A DNA stretch of 35,123 bases from Planctomycetaceae bacterium (GCA_018699955.1 JABISG010000064.1:1-35123); one strand, 5' to 3'. Counted from the stretch's first letter, positions 8,316 to 17,771 are shown. The notes: a model not told the origin generated them from the letters alone. Translations and numbers: made by a program.

Positions 8316-8867
8316 TTACACGTCTTCCAACTCCGATTCGTCGTATTCTGAAATGCGATTCTTGATCATGTAGGGCGAGCGCGGTTCGTCGATGCCGGCC
8401 AATTGGTACCGCATCACGTAGGCGTCTTCGTCCGTGTCGTCGTAGTAATCCCGCAGAATCTGGATGGCGCGGAATCCTTCGCTGCGAAAGAACATTTGTG
8501 CCGGGAGATTCGTTTCGCGAATATCCAGCACAATCTCCTTGCGTCGCTGCTGCGAGAGCTTATCGATCAGGCGACAGATCATCTGGCGACCCACCCCCCG
8601 CCGACGTGCCTCGGTGGCAACGGCAAAGTTTAGTATCCGCAGCTTCGATTTGTGCAATTCATAAATCATGAAGCCCACGATTTCGTGGTCCTGCTCGGCC
8701 ACCATGCCGATGCAGTTGCGCTGACGTAAGCACCGCAGAAAGTCTTCTTCGCTCCACGTGTATTCGAAGCTGGCGCTCTCGATTTTGAGAACTTCCACCA
8801 TATCCCGGCGAATAAGCCAGCGAATTTGAAGCTTAACGTCCTGCTGTTGAGTTTTTCCGAAACTCAC
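8316..8867 (-). CDS. rimI: GNAT-family N-acetyltransferase, RimI-like
   Basis: A 183-residue acetyltransferase of the RimI type, whose classical member acetylates the N-terminal alanine of ribosomal protein S18. Visible are 'IRWLIRRDMVEVLKIESASF', the RimI-like 'YTWSEEDFLRCLRQRNCIG', the strand 'ILNFAVATEARRRGVGRQM' with the acetyl-CoA pyrophosphate loop RRRGVG, and 'IVLDIRETNLPAQMFFRSEG', the usual motif B. A C-terminal acidic tail of about 35 residues (ending ESELEDV) is longer than in E. coli RimI. The start is the GTG at 8867: AAGGAGG lies 5 nt upstream, whereas the ATG at 8891 has its own first codons inside that Shine-Dalgarno. The substrate is not determinable, and other protein N-acetyltransferases share this pattern. 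Confidence 0.82.
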   Translation of the reverse strand: MSFGKTQQQDVKLQIRWLIRRDMVEVLKIESASFEYTWSEEDFLRCLRQRNCIGMVAEQDHEIVGFMIYELHKSKLRILNFAVATEARRRGVGRQMICRLIDKLSQQRRKEIVLDIRETNLPAQMFFRSEGFRAIQILRDYYDDTDEDAYVMRYQLAGIDEPRSPYMIKNRISEYDESELEDV

Positions 8868-9205
8868 GATGGCCTCCTTGCCATTTCGCAACGTGACGTG
8901 ACCCAGACGAAAGGTTGTCGTGTTCCCGTTTAACTGAAAACAATCTTCACGCGCAGCAATTTCCCATCCGGCGGCATTAAGCCCTCAATGGCTTACAGTC
9001 ACCGGTTTCCGCCGAGAGCGGCGAAAAAAGGTAGTTAAACACGTAAAATTGGACGAGATGTCCATGAATGGGCTCGAAAGACAACCTGTCGAGAAAATTC
9101 CGAACGCGGACAGTATCACAAGGTGCAAACCGGGTACAGACGAAATCTGAAATTTCAGCTACGCCCCTAGAATCCGCTCGATGCGACACGCCAGGCCGGC
9201 CTTTT
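8868..9205. other. Intergenic region, 338 bp, no gene supported
   Basis: This gap separates the start of the acetyltransferase gene from the stop of the BON-domain gene, both on the minus strand. It contains the acetyltransferase Shine-Dalgarno sequence at its left edge and presumably that gene's promoter. A 5-bp GC stem with an AGAG loop lies near 9011. One open frame covers 8977-9249 on the minus strand, but it overlaps the BON gene, lacks a Shine-Dalgarno sequence and has no protein-like features. Confidence 0.5.
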
Positions 9206-9523
9206 TCAACCTTTCGCGGGCACATCACCGTTCGCCTGGTGGACGACAAGATGGTTCAACACCTCTTGCACACCGGCCACGCGTCGGGCAAGACCGCAGA
9301 CACTCGACGACGCAGCATCGACATCGTCCGCCTCAAGCACGCCTTCGAGACAAACACCGTTCGGCACTCGGCGGACAACCAGCGATGAGAATTGCAGCCC
9401 CGCCTGAGCAAGCAGCTCGCGTTGGACATCCTCCTCAATCCGATGTGCGCCATCGATCAAAATCGACGAATCATCTGCCATCCCGTTTTCCGACTCCATT
9501 CCCTCGACACGACGTTCCCGCAT
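9206..9523 (-). CDS. Small BON-domain protein
   Basis: A 105-residue soluble protein made of one BON-like domain (about residues 30-100). The pattern is an amphipathic helix (EEDVQRELLAQA), the strand 'LVVRRVPNGVCLEGVLE', a second helix and 'VAGVQEVLNHLVVHQ', which matches the alpha-beta order and the G-x-V-x-L-x-G core of BON domains. BON domains bind membranes or other surfaces in proteins such as OsmY and secretins, but no signal peptide is visible here, so this copy may be cytoplasmic. The ATG at 9523 has AGGAG 7 nt upstream; the in-frame ATG at 9571 is less likely. Its neighbours give no functional hint. Confidence 0.68.
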   Translation of the reverse strand: MRERRVEGMESENGMADDSSILIDGAHRIEEDVQRELLAQAGLQFSSLVVRRVPNGVCLEGVLEADDVDAASSSVCGLARRVAGVQEVLNHLVVHQANGDVPAKG

Positions 9524-9734
9524 TGGGCTGCTCCTTTTTTCTACGACATCCATTCGCCCTAAACTCTCCATACTGGAGTGTAAGTGTAGTCATCCCACAA
9601 AGAATTGCGAGATTCATTTGCCGAAGATTGGCCATCTCGCAGAAAACCGCAGGCCACGCTGCCGTCGCAAACATCCTATTGCCCCTATTGGACCACACGC
9701 CCCCTATTCGAGCCAGGTATCCAGCCCACGTCGC

Positions 9735-10625
9735 TCACTTTGGCGGTTCCACTGGTGGCGGCAAGTGAATACCAGGAACTTTCTCTGGACCGGTCTCCAG
9801 AACATCAATGGATAAGTCTATCTCGTGTAAAAACTCATCCTGACCGCGAGAACTGCCGATTCCGGCGAACTTGATCTTCTCGATGTAGGTAACCCACCCA
9901 TTGTTACCGAGCCGGCCATTGCACGCCTTAATCGCCTCGACAACGTGCTGATATCGCAACACCCCGTCGGCATCGATCTCGACTTCGATATCTGCCACTA
10001 ACGGGTTGCCCGGCTCGCCGATGATCTTCAGGATTTCGTGATTCAGTCCGTCAATCGCTTGGTTGTCATTTCCCAATCTGCGTCGCCCAATTGTCAGCAT
10101 TTCCAGCGAGCCATCGTCATTCGCCGTCAGCCGGACTTTGACGTCGGGGACACCAACCATTCCGTAATCTGGTTCCGGTAGAAACGGTACATCAATCGAG
10201 AAACTGTGCGGGACGGCGGTCGATTGAGAAGCGGCCGGGTTGATCAATCGAACGTCATTGATGCGTTTGCTCCAGCTTGCGGTTTTCTCGTCAAATCGCC
10301 CCGCCGATAAGCTGGCTGCTCGATGAACAAACTCGAATCGAAGGCGTTGATCGGCGGAGATATCGATCTGAAGGTCGGAACCTTCCGCCTTACCATTCTT
10401 CCATACGAACTGCTTGATTTCCGTCGCGAGTTTCTCGAACGAGCCGTCGTTGTTCCCCAGCGTCTGCTCATTGAAAGTCATCTGTTTGAGACTACCGTCG
10501 TCGTTCGCTGCGAGGTGCAATTGCAGCGGATCGTCAGAATGGCCAGATGGTCCCTCGGGGCCGCAGCCGATCAGGGCAAGCTGCAACATGACGGCAATCG
10601 AGGTTCGCGACTTGAGATTGACCAT
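9735..10625 (-). CDS. Lipoprotein with two ExbD/TolR-like periplasmic repeats
   Basis: A 296-residue lipoprotein: a short signal ends in the lipobox LIGC (Cys21). Two homologous segments follow. The first (about 35-126) begins '[19 protein letters not shown]' and the second (about 163-252) begins '[18 protein letters not shown]'. In the second, '[19 protein letters not shown]' followed by VEAIKACN matches the C-terminal fold of ExbD/TolR, where a variable strand pair is followed by 'D-x-x-v-x-y-x-x-v-v' and a helix. The N-terminal membrane helix of true ExbD is replaced by a lipid anchor, and no ExbB/TolQ gene is near. It ends in a proline-rich tail. The ATG at 10625 has AGGAA 8 nt upstream; the open frame further upstream is not protein-like. 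The function is unknown and the ExbD relation is inferred from pattern. Confidence 0.65.
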   Translation of the reverse strand: MVNLKSRTSIAVMLQLALIGCGPEGPSGHSDDPLQLHLAANDDGSLKQMTFNEQTLGNNDGSFEKLATEIKQFVWKNGKAEGSDLQIDISADQRLRFEFVHRAASLSAGRFDEKTASWSKRINDVRLINPAASQSTAVPHSFSIDVPFLPEPDYGMVGVPDVKVRLTANDDGSLEMLTIGRRRLGNDNQAIDGLNHEILKIIGEPGNPLVADIEVEIDADGVLRYQHVVEAIKACNGRLGNNGWVTYIEKIKFAGIGSSRGQDEFLHEIDLSIDVLETGPEKVPGIHLPPPVEPPK

Positions 10626-10855
10626 GTGATGGTTCCTATGTTTTCCGGCCACTCCATGCCGCACAGCATGGCGGACAAACGACCACAATGCAAACAGAAT
10701 TACCGTCCCCGAAACGCAACCCGGCCTGCGTGGAGAAATCGGAACTCCCTGTGCGCTTCCTGCGGTGGGTTGATCTGCTATTCTCGGTGCAGGTAGACGT
10801 TTTTCAGTACCAGCCCACATGCGGCGAAACAACCGAAGACAAAGGCGAGAATCAC

Positions 10856-12646
10856 GTGGCGTTGATCGTGCAGAAATTTGGGGGGACCAGTGTCGCCGAC
10901 GCTGGGAAGATTCAGGCGGCGGCACAAAAAGCCGTGGCGGCGAAGCGAGCCGGACATCAGGTGGTGATGGTCGTTAGCGCACGTGGCAAGAAGACCGACG
11001 AATTGATCGCGTTGGCTGCCGAGATAACCGAGACGCCCCCAGCACGCGAAATGGACATGCTGCTCTCAACAGGTGAACAGGAATCGGGAGCGTTGATGGC
11101 GATGGCCGTCGGCACGTTGGGTGAAACGGCCGTCAGCCTCACCGGCACACAGATCGGCATTGTGACCGACTCATCGCACGGCAAAGCGCGCATCCAGACC
11201 ATTTCAACCGAACGAATGCGGGCGGAACTGGATGCGGGACACATCGTCATCGCCGCCGGATTTCAGGGCCGCGATCGTGCGTTCAACATCACCACGCTTG
11301 GACGAGGAGGCAGCGACTCGACGGCCGCGGCGTTGGCGGCGGTGCTTGGTGCCGACGAATGCGAAATCTACACCGATGTCGAAGGCGTATTCACCACCGA
11401 TCCGCGAATCGTTCCGGAAGCCCGCAAGATCGACCGCATTGCGTATGACGAAATGCTCGAACTGGCCAGCCTGGGCGCGGGGGTCATGCATGCACGGTCA
11501 ATCGAATTCGCCAAGAAGTATCGGGTGCCGCTGCGCGTGCGTCCTTCCTATTCCGACGGAGTCGGCACGTTAATCGCGCCGGAGACCGAGCAGGATCTGC
11601 CCATCGTCACCGGCGTGGCGTTGGTGCGAAACGAAGCCCGTGTCAGCCTGTGCGAATTGCCCGACCGTCCCGGTGTCATGAAACTCATATTCTCACAGAT
11701 GGCCGAACGCAAGATCCCAATTGACATGGTCGTGCAGGATGTCAGTTCGGGCGGACTGGCCGAAGTGTCGTTCACCGTTCCGCAAGATGACCTGGCTGAA
11801 GCGCTGACCGCAGCCGAAGAGGCGGTGCGAAAAATTGGCGCGGGCCGCGTGATGCATGGCACCAATCTCTCGAAGGTCTCGGCTGTCGGCAGTGGCATGC
11901 GAACGCACACCGGTGTCGCCGCTCAGATGTTCGCATCGCTGGCAAAGGCCGGCATCAGCATCGAAATGATTACCACCAGCGAAATCAAAATCTCGGTGCT
12001 GGTCGATCGCGACTGCTGCGAAGAGGCCGTCCGAATTGTCCATGAAGGATTTGAGCTGCACCGTGAAACATCGGGCAGCCCCTCGGTCGGTTGGAAGAAC
12101 AAACCGGGTAAGCCGTCCAATGGCACGTCGCACGACGAACTGGAGCAGGAGGTGGTGGCGCGACTGTCGAGCATGGAAGATATTGTCGTCAGCGAAGTAC
12201 AATTCGACGCCGACCAATCGCGGGTGACGATTGCTAACCTGCCCGATGTCCCCGGCGTGGCGACCGAAGTCTTCACCGCCGCGGCCGAAGGGGGCATGAT
12301 GGTCGACATGATTATTCAGAATGTCGGCCACGAGGGAAATGCACACCTTTCCTTCACCGTCCCGCTGGCCGACCTCGACCAATGCCTGCTGTTGACGCGC
12401 GAAGTGGTTCTGCAGTGGCCCGATGCCGAGATCAGCTTCGACCGAAAAATCGCGAAACTGTCGGCGATGGGCATCGGTCTGCGCAGTCACACCGGAGTTG
12501 GCGAGAAGATGTTTCGCGCTCTATCCGATGCGGACATCAACGTGCAGATGATTAACACCAGCGAAATCCGTATGAGCGCCGTCGTTGCCGCCGAACAGGG
12601 TGAACCAGCCCTGGCCGCTCTGCTGAAAACCTTCGATCTGGCGTAG
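10856..12646 (+). CDS. lysC: Aspartate kinase with four ACT domains
   Basis: A 596-residue aspartokinase, the first committed enzyme of lysine, threonine and methionine synthesis. The kinase domain carries KFGGTS at residues 7-12, '[14 protein letters not shown]' and '[20 protein letters not shown]'. After it come two successive ACT pairs, about 253-405 and 432-594. The second halves of both pairs retain the regulatory-site pattern: '[18 protein letters not shown]' with '[10 protein letters not shown]', and '[18 protein letters not shown]' with '[10 protein letters not shown]'. Most bacterial aspartokinases have one pair; cyanobacterial and planctomycete-type enzymes have two. The GTG at 10856 follows AAAGGCGAG by 7 nt and places KFGGTS at its normal position; the open frame extends to 10688 without homology. 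The convergent kinase gene ends only 28 bp away. Confidence 0.9.
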   Translation: MALIVQKFGGTSVADAGKIQAAAQKAVAAKRAGHQVVMVVSARGKKTDELIALAAEITETPPAREMDMLLSTGEQESGALMAMAVGTLGETAVSLTGTQIGIVTDSSHGKARIQTISTERMRAELDAGHIVIAAGFQGRDRAFNITTLGRGGSDSTAAALAAVLGADECEIYTDVEGVFTTDPRIVPEARKIDRIAYDEMLELASLGAGVMHARSIEFAKKYRVPLRVRPSYSDGVGTLIAPETEQDLPIVTGVALVRNEARVSLCELPDRPGVMKLIFSQMAERKIPIDMVVQDVSSGGLAEVSFTVPQDDLAEALTAAEEAVRKIGAGRVMHGTNLSKVSAVGSGMRTHTGVAAQMFASLAKAGISIEMITTSEIKISVLVDRDCCEEAVRIVHEGFELHRETSGSPSVGWKNKPGKPSNGTSHDELEQEVVARLSSMEDIVVSEVQFDADQSRVTIANLPDVPGVATEVFTAAAEGGMMVDMIIQNVGHEGNAHLSFTVPLADLDQCLLLTREVVLQWPDAEISFDRKIAKLSAMGIGLRSHTGVGEKMFRALSDADINVQMINTSEIRMSAVVAAEQGEPALAALLKTFDLA

Positions 12647-12674
12647 CGTTCGTCAACTGAAAATTGACACGTTG

Positions 12675-14636
12675 CTAATTCTCTACGACTCTCACCACGC
12701 GGAATCCGGTCTGTGGCGAGTTGGCTTTGATCCCATTGGTGCCTCGATAGGCGGACCGGCAAGTGGCCGCCGACGAATCCCAACTGCCGCCGCGCGCCAC
12801 CTTGGTGGTAATCCCCTCACGGTTGGCATCGCCCTCGCTCGGCCCTTGCGGATCGGAGGCTGCCGATTCGGAATAATATTTGGCGCTGTACCAGTCGCTG
12901 CACCATTCCAAGACGTTGCCGTGAATATCGAACAGGCCGAAGCCGTTCGCTTTGAGCTGTCCCACTTCGTTGGTCGTGCCGCGTTTGGTGTCGGCCGACC
13001 ACGCATACTCGGAAAGCATATTGGCGTCGTCGCCGAAATGCCACGGCATCGACGAACCGGCGCGGCAGGCATACTCCCACTCGGCTTCGGTAGGCAGTCG
13101 ATAGACAACGTTTTCCTGAACGCCCAACTTCCGACAGAACTCGCGAGCGTCATTCCAAGCAACCTTTTCCACCGGCCGGTTATCACCCTCAAATTCAGAA
13201 GGGTTTTCGCCCATGACCGCCACATACTCCTTCTGTGTCACTTCGTATGCGCCCATATAAAATGGTTTTGTGATGGTGACGCGATGCCGTGGCCGCTCGT
13301 CGTCAAAGCCGGAATGCGATGCGGAATCCCCCATGGAAAACTCGCCCGCCGGAATCAACACCAGCCGCGTGCCGATTCCATCTGTGATCTGGCTTGGCGT
13401 CCCGTCCGCATCGCCGAAGAATTGGATGGCGGACATACAGACGACGAGAAACAACACCGCCCCGGCAATCGCAATCCCCAGCGACTTCTTGCGCGGTGCC
13501 GACCATTGTCCAACTGTTTCGACCGACCGTCGTACGAACTGCGACACGGCAGTGAATCGTTCCGAACTGAATATGGTTCGCCGCGATTTCGTACCGCCGC
13601 CGACTGTTTCGTTGGCATCAGTCTGCACATTGGCAGCGGATGTACCGGAGGTGCTCGCATAGGCTCCCGCGCGCGTCGTTTCAAACAGAAACTCTCCCAG
13701 CGCATCGGCCACTTCAAACATCGAAGCGTAACGGTCTTCGCGTTGCTTGGCCATCATCTTCAGGCAGATGGTCTCCAGCCGCATATCAAGGTCGGAGCGA
13801 AACCTTGATGGCGGAGGCGGCTCCTGTGTCAAAACCTGCCCAAGCACCGCTGCAATGGGTCCGTCGAATGGAATCTCACCGGTGAGTAATTCAAACAGGA
13901 TGACGCCCAGGCTGTAGATGTCGCAGCCCGGCCCGATGGCATCAATGTCCCCCTCGATCTGCTCCGGTGCCATATACGCCGGCGTGCCAATGACCGCCCC
14001 ACTCTTGGTGAGACGTGCGTCGCCGCTGTTGTTGTGCCGGGCCAGGCCGAAGTCCATCACGACGGGATCGCCCCGTTGATTCATCGAGATGTTCGCCGGC
14101 TTCAAGTCGCGATGTACAATTCCCTTCTCGTGTGCTTCGGCCATTCCCAGGGCCACCTTGTGCACGATAACCGAGGCCTGTTCGGCTGAGAGCGGCTCGC
14201 CGGGGCGGACCATCTCGGACAAAGCCTCCCCTTCGATGAAGGCCATCGTCAGATAGTGTATGCCGTCGATCTCGCCGACATCGAAAACCGGGCAGAGATT
14301 GGGGTGATTCAACGTAGCCGCCGCACGGGCCTCGCGGTAGAAACGTTCCAGCAACTCGTGGTCATCGTCCGACTCAAATTGGGGAATCTTCAGCGCCACT
14401 TCTCGCTGCAGTTGTGTGTCTTCGGCCAGAAAGACCGTTCCCATGCCCCCTTTGCCGAGGCGACGAATGATGCGGTAACGGCCGAATTCCCGGGAAATTT
14501 TGGCCGGCGTTTTCGTAACGCGGGCGGAACTGCGGGTCTCATGATTGGGACGGGGCGTATCGCCGCCTGCTTCGGAATGCGGCAGCGACCTGCCCTGTCG
14601 GCTGCTTGGTCGCTTGGAGTCACCGCTCACACTCAT
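12675..14636 (-). CDS. Membrane Ser/Thr protein kinase with extracytoplasmic FGE/SUMF1-fold domain (paralog 1)
   Basis: A 653-residue protein. The cytoplasmic Hanks-type kinase domain spans about 53-317, with the P-loop GKGGMG (61-66), Lys83, HRDLKPAN (175-182), DFG (195-197) and 'GTPAYMAPEQ'. A single membrane helix follows (about 385-407), then an FGE/SUMF1-like domain (about 422-650) outside the membrane, recognisable from 'LVLIPAGEFSMGD', 'YEVTQKEYVAVMG', 'YRLPTEAEWEYACRAG', 'GLFDIHGNVLEWCSDWY' and 'RGGSWDSSAATCRSAYRG'. The two catalytic cysteines of formylglycine-generating enzymes are absent in the last motif, so the domain is probably a sensor or binding module. It lies 39 bp downstream of a close paralog, probably after tandem duplication. 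The start at ATG 14636 is supported by alignment with the paralog; the Shine-Dalgarno sequence is poorly spaced. Confidence 0.9.
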   Translation of the reverse strand: MSVSGDSKRPSSRQGRSLPHSEAGGDTPRPNHETRSSARVTKTPAKISREFGRYRIIRRLGKGGMGTVFLAEDTQLQREVALKIPQFESDDDHELLERFYREARAAATLNHPNLCPVFDVGEIDGIHYLTMAFIEGEALSEMVRPGEPLSAEQASVIVHKVALGMAEAHEKGIVHRDLKPANISMNQRGDPVVMDFGLARHNNSGDARLTKSGAVIGTPAYMAPEQIEGDIDAIGPGCDIYSLGVILFELLTGEIPFDGPIAAVLGQVLTQEPPPPSRFRSDLDMRLETICLKMMAKQREDRYASMFEVADALGEFLFETTRAGAYASTSGTSAANVQTDANETVGGGTKSRRTIFSSERFTAVSQFVRRSVETVGQWSAPRKKSLGIAIAGAVLFLVVCMSAIQFFGDADGTPSQITDGIGTRLVLIPAGEFSMGDSASHSGFDDERPRHRVTITKPFYMGAYEVTQKEYVAVMGENPSEFEGDNRPVEKVAWNDAREFCRKLGVQENVVYRLPTEAEWEYACRAGSSMPWHFGDDANMLSEYAWSADTKRGTTNEVGQLKANGFGLFDIHGNVLEWCSDWYSAKYYSESAASDPQGPSEGDANREGITTKVARGGSWDSSAATCRSAYRGTNGIKANSPQTGFRVVRVVEN

Positions 14637-14675
14637 CCCCCCATTTGTCCTGCCGACGCGCTCATCGGCGATCGA

Positions 14676-16877
14676 CTAGTTCCCATCGACTCTCACCACG
14701 CGGAAACCGGTGCGTGATGTGCGGACCATCATCGAGCTGGTGCCGCGATAGGCGGATCGGCAGGTGGCCGCCGTCGAATCCCAACTGCCGCCGCGCACGA
14801 CCTTGGTGTAACCCAAACGGGCTGCATCGTTCTGGTTGGGGCCTTGCGGATCGGCGACGGGAGACTCGGAATAGTAATTGAAGCTGTACCAGTCGCTGCA
14901 CCATTCCGAAACGTTGCCATGAATATCGAACAGGCCGAAATCGTTCGACTTGAGCCGTCCGACTTCACTGGTCGATCCGCCCGCGATATCGAAAGACCAG
15001 GCATAATCGCGGAGCCTGCTGGCGTCGTTGCCGAAATGCCATGACGTCGTGGAACCGGCGCGGCAGGCGTATTCCCATTCGGCTTCGGTCGGCAGTCGAT
15101 AGACGACGTTCTCCTGCACGCCCAATTTCCGGCAAAATTCTCGGGCGTCGTTCCACGAAACCGATTCCACCGGTCGATTATCGCTCCTGAAAAACGAGGG
15201 GTTGGTCCCCATGACGGCCACGTATTCCTTCTGCGTGACTTCGTACTTACCTATGTAGATTGGCGTTGTGATGGAGACGCGATGCCGCGGCCGTTCGTCA
15301 TCGAACGCGTATTGAGATGCCGATTCTCCCATCGAAAAATCGCCCGCGGGCAGTAATACCAGCCGCATGCCGATGCCGTTCGTGATCTCTTTGAGCCGGC
15401 CGTTGGAAGCCCCGTTTCCTCGTCCAGAATTGTCGTTCGGCCGCGTCGTCACACCAGTATTTGCACCGCTTCCATTCGTGCCGCCTCCATTCGTGCCGCC
15501 TCCGTTTGTGCCGCTTCCGTTTGTGCCGCTTCCGATTGTATCGCCTCCATTTGTATCGTCACTCTCCGGGCTGCGGCGTCCGGGACTGCTATCGACGATC
15601 ACTTCGTCGGTGCTTCCCGGTTGGTTACTGCCATCATCCGCATCGCCGAAGAATTGGAAGGCCAGCATGCAAGCGACGAGAAATAAAACTGCTGCCCCAA
15701 TGGCAATCCCCAACGGCTTCTTGCGCGGTCCCGCCCAGTCGCGTACCGTACCAACCGACTGCTGGACAACCCCGGATGCCGCCGACATGCGTTCCGACAT
15801 TGGAACGCGTTTGCGTGGGCCCCGTCTGGTCTCTTCGTCGGAACTGGAAATTTTGTAGGTGCCGGAAGCATCGGCGGCAATCTTTTGTGGTCCGGAACTC
15901 GGAAGAAATGCTCCGCTGCGGGTCGTTTCAAACAAGAACGCGCCCAATGCATCGGCCACCGCATACATTGAGTCGTAGCGGTCTTCGCGCTGCTTGGACA
16001 TCATCATCAGGCAGATCGCTTCCAACCGCAGATCGAGTCCTGGACAAAACTTCGACGGCGGTGGCGGTTCCTGTGTCAACACCTGCCCAAGCACCGCCGC
16101 AATGGGTCCGTCGAATGGGATCTCGCCGGTCATCAATTCAAACAGAATGACGCCCAGACTGTAGATGTCGCAGCCCGGGCCGATGGCATCGATTTCTCCT
16201 TTGATCTGCTCCGGTGCCATATACGCCGGCGTGCCGATGACCGCGCCACTCTGGGTGAGTCGCGTTTCACCTCTGTCTGTCAGTCGCGCCAAGCCGAAGT
16301 CCATCACCACCGGGTCGCCCCGATGATTCATTGAAATGTTTGCCGGCTTCAAGTCGCGATGCACGATTCCTTTGTCGTGCGCTTCCGCCATTCCCAGCGC
16401 CACCTTATGCACAATTGTGGCCGCAGCTTCGGCTGACAGCGGTTCGCCGGGGCGGACCAAGTCAGCCAGTTCCTTTCCTTCGATGAAGGCCATTGTCAGG
16501 TAATGAATCCCGTCGATCTCGCCGACATCGTGAACCGGGCAGAGATTGGGATGGTTCAGCGTGGCCGCCGCACGGGCTTCGCGGTAGAAACGTTCGAGCA
16601 ATTCGTGATCGTTGTCCGATTCAAACTGCGGGATCTTCAGCGCCACCTGCCGCTGCAGCTGCGTGTCCTCTGCCAGAAAGACGGTTCCCATGCCCCCCTT
16701 GCCAAGGCGGCGAATGATGCGATAACGACCGAAGTTCCGAGCGATTTTCCCCGGTGTTTTCGTAACGCGTGGGGAACTGCTGGTCTCACGATTGGGACGC
16801 GGGGTCTCACCACCTGAGGCGGTATGCCGGGGCGACTTGCCCTGCCTTCTGCTCGGCCCTTTCGCGTCACCGCTCAC
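14676..16877 (-). CDS. Membrane Ser/Thr protein kinase with extracytoplasmic FGE/SUMF1-fold domain (paralog 2)
   Basis: A 733-residue protein built like its downstream neighbour: kinase domain about 51-310 with GKGGMG (59-64), Lys81, HRD (173-175) and DFG (193-195); a membrane helix about 388-409; then an FGE/SUMF1-fold domain about 503-730. Between helix and FGE-like domain it has an extra linker of roughly 90 residues, which includes a Thr-Asn-Gly repeat (443-475) missing from paralog 1. The FGE-like domain ends 'RGGSWDSTAATCRSAYRG', again without the catalytic cysteine pair. I set the start at GTG 16877 by comparison with paralog 1, whose N-terminus has the same 'VSGD' sequence; a GGGGGCAAG stretch precedes it. 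The frame stays open upstream to 17222, but that stretch is not protein-like and overlaps the next gene. Confidence 0.88.
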   Translation of the reverse strand: MSGDAKGPSRRQGKSPRHTASGGETPRPNRETSSSPRVTKTPGKIARNFGRYRIIRRLGKGGMGTVFLAEDTQLQRQVALKIPQFESDNDHELLERFYREARAAATLNHPNLCPVHDVGEIDGIHYLTMAFIEGKELADLVRPGEPLSAEAAATIVHKVALGMAEAHDKGIVHRDLKPANISMNHRGDPVVMDFGLARLTDRGETRLTQSGAVIGTPAYMAPEQIKGEIDAIGPGCDIYSLGVILFELMTGEIPFDGPIAAVLGQVLTQEPPPPSKFCPGLDLRLEAICLMMMSKQREDRYDSMYAVADALGAFLFETTRSGAFLPSSGPQKIAADASGTYKISSSDEETRRGPRKRVPMSERMSAASGVVQQSVGTVRDWAGPRKKPLGIAIGAAVLFLVACMLAFQFFGDADDGSNQPGSTDEVIVDSSPGRRSPESDDTNGGDTIGSGTNGSGTNGGGTNGGGTNGSGANTGVTTRPNDNSGRGNGASNGRLKEITNGIGMRLVLLPAGDFSMGESASQYAFDDERPRHRVSITTPIYIGKYEVTQKEYVAVMGTNPSFFRSDNRPVESVSWNDAREFCRKLGVQENVVYRLPTEAEWEYACRAGSTTSWHFGNDASRLRDYAWSFDIAGGSTSEVGRLKSNDFGLFDIHGNVSEWCSDWYSFNYYSESPVADPQGPNQNDAARLGYTKVVRGGSWDSTAATCRSAYRGTSSMMVRTSRTGFRVVRVDGN
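15453..15554 (-). repeat. In-frame tandem repeat encoding a (T-N-G-G/S-G) linker
   Basis: A degenerate 15-bp tandem array (five-codon unit such as GGTNG/GSGTN) inside paralog 2, coding for the flexible linker between membrane helix and FGE-like domain. On the plus strand it appears as repeated CCGCCTCCATTCGTG or CCGCTTCCGTTTGTG units. Such arrays vary in copy number by slippage and here extend the extracytoplasmic stalk. Paralog 1 has no equivalent. Confidence 0.75.
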
Positions 16878-17115
16878 AATCTTGCCCCCGCTTGTTCTGC
16901 CGCCGTACCTATCAGGCCGCTCCGGCAACGTGTTGGCAGTTCGGCGTGCAGGTCTCAACGGTTTGTCGTCATGACAATCGACCGGCTCTAGCACCCGCCC
17001 AACTGATGTGCATGGTACGGTAAGCAACCCTTCAACCGCAACCAGTTGGATCGCTTCTGCCCGACAACACCGACACGATTCTGCATCATGGTAAAACAGG
17101 TCAAACGATTGGGCG

Positions 17116-17646
17116 TTACCAGACGGCGTCATAATCCGTCGGCAACAAATTCCAACGGCGACCGTAGACGTGGACGCGTTTGGTTGGATCTCCGGTTGGT
17201 GTGACGAGTTGGCCGCCCGCATGACTCCATGCCAGAATTCCCCCGCTGAGATTCAGCACCGTCACCCCCCGCTGACGCAACTGGTCCGCAAAAAGTCCGC
17301 TGCGATAACCGATAGTGCAGTAAGTCACGACGGAGGCATCGCGACTGTCGCTGTGATCGCGTTCAAACTCTTTGACTGTGATTGCACCGGGAATCGTCGA
17401 AACGTCTCTCTCATTCGCATCGCGCACATCGACAACCAACACCTCGCCGTTCTCCAGCAGCGAGCGCAATTCGGCGGCGGTCACATCGGGAACATCACGG
17501 AATTCCCGCCGGTAATCGCGGTACATCTTCTCAATTTTCAGCACGGGAGCCTCTCCATCGCCAGCCATCATCGGTACGACAAAACGAAGCGTAGCCGCTA
17601 TGGCCGATAGCAACAATGCGGTCGTTGCGCATCGATAGAAACGCAC
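17116..17646 (-). CDS. Membrane-anchored rhodanese-domain protein
   Basis: A 176-residue protein with an N-terminal hydrophobic segment (about residues 6-27, a signal peptide or anchor) and one rhodanese domain (about 55-155). The domain shows 'LVVDVRDANERDVSTIPGAI' and the active-site loop 'VVTYCTIGYRSG' with Cys110, followed by 'LNLSGGILAWSHAGGQLV'. Single-domain rhodaneses transfer sulfane sulfur or act as cysteine-based sensors; the C-Y-R-S-G-type loop is catalytic in pattern. The GTG at 17646 is preferred because GGAG lies 8 nt upstream and it begins the hydrophobic segment directly; the open frame starting at 17790 begins inside the terminator hairpin. It ends 238 bp before the first kinase gene, so operon membership is doubtful. 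Confidence 0.8.
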   Translation of the reverse strand: MRFYRCATTALLLSAIAATLRFVVPMMAGDGEAPVLKIEKMYRDYRREFRDVPDVTAAELRSLLENGEVLVVDVRDANERDVSTIPGAITVKEFERDHSDSRDASVVTYCTIGYRSGLFADQLRQRGVTVLNLSGGILAWSHAGGQLVTPTGDPTKRVHVYGRRWNLLPTDYDAVW

Positions 17647-17771
17647 GGCAAACTCCGTGGGATTGAACGGGGGGAATTGATGGTGGAGAAAGATCCGCTC
17701 AGAACGAGCGGAATTGGGAGGGGGAAATCTAGCGGTTCCACGGGCGGCGGTAAACCGCAATTTCGGCGTGC

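Noticed and set aside
12672..13808. Long plus-strand open frame (378 codons) opposite the first kinase gene
   Set aside because: It is a mirror of the kinase coding strand with no Shine-Dalgarno sequence and no domain; the opposite strand has strong kinase and FGE-like motifs throughout.
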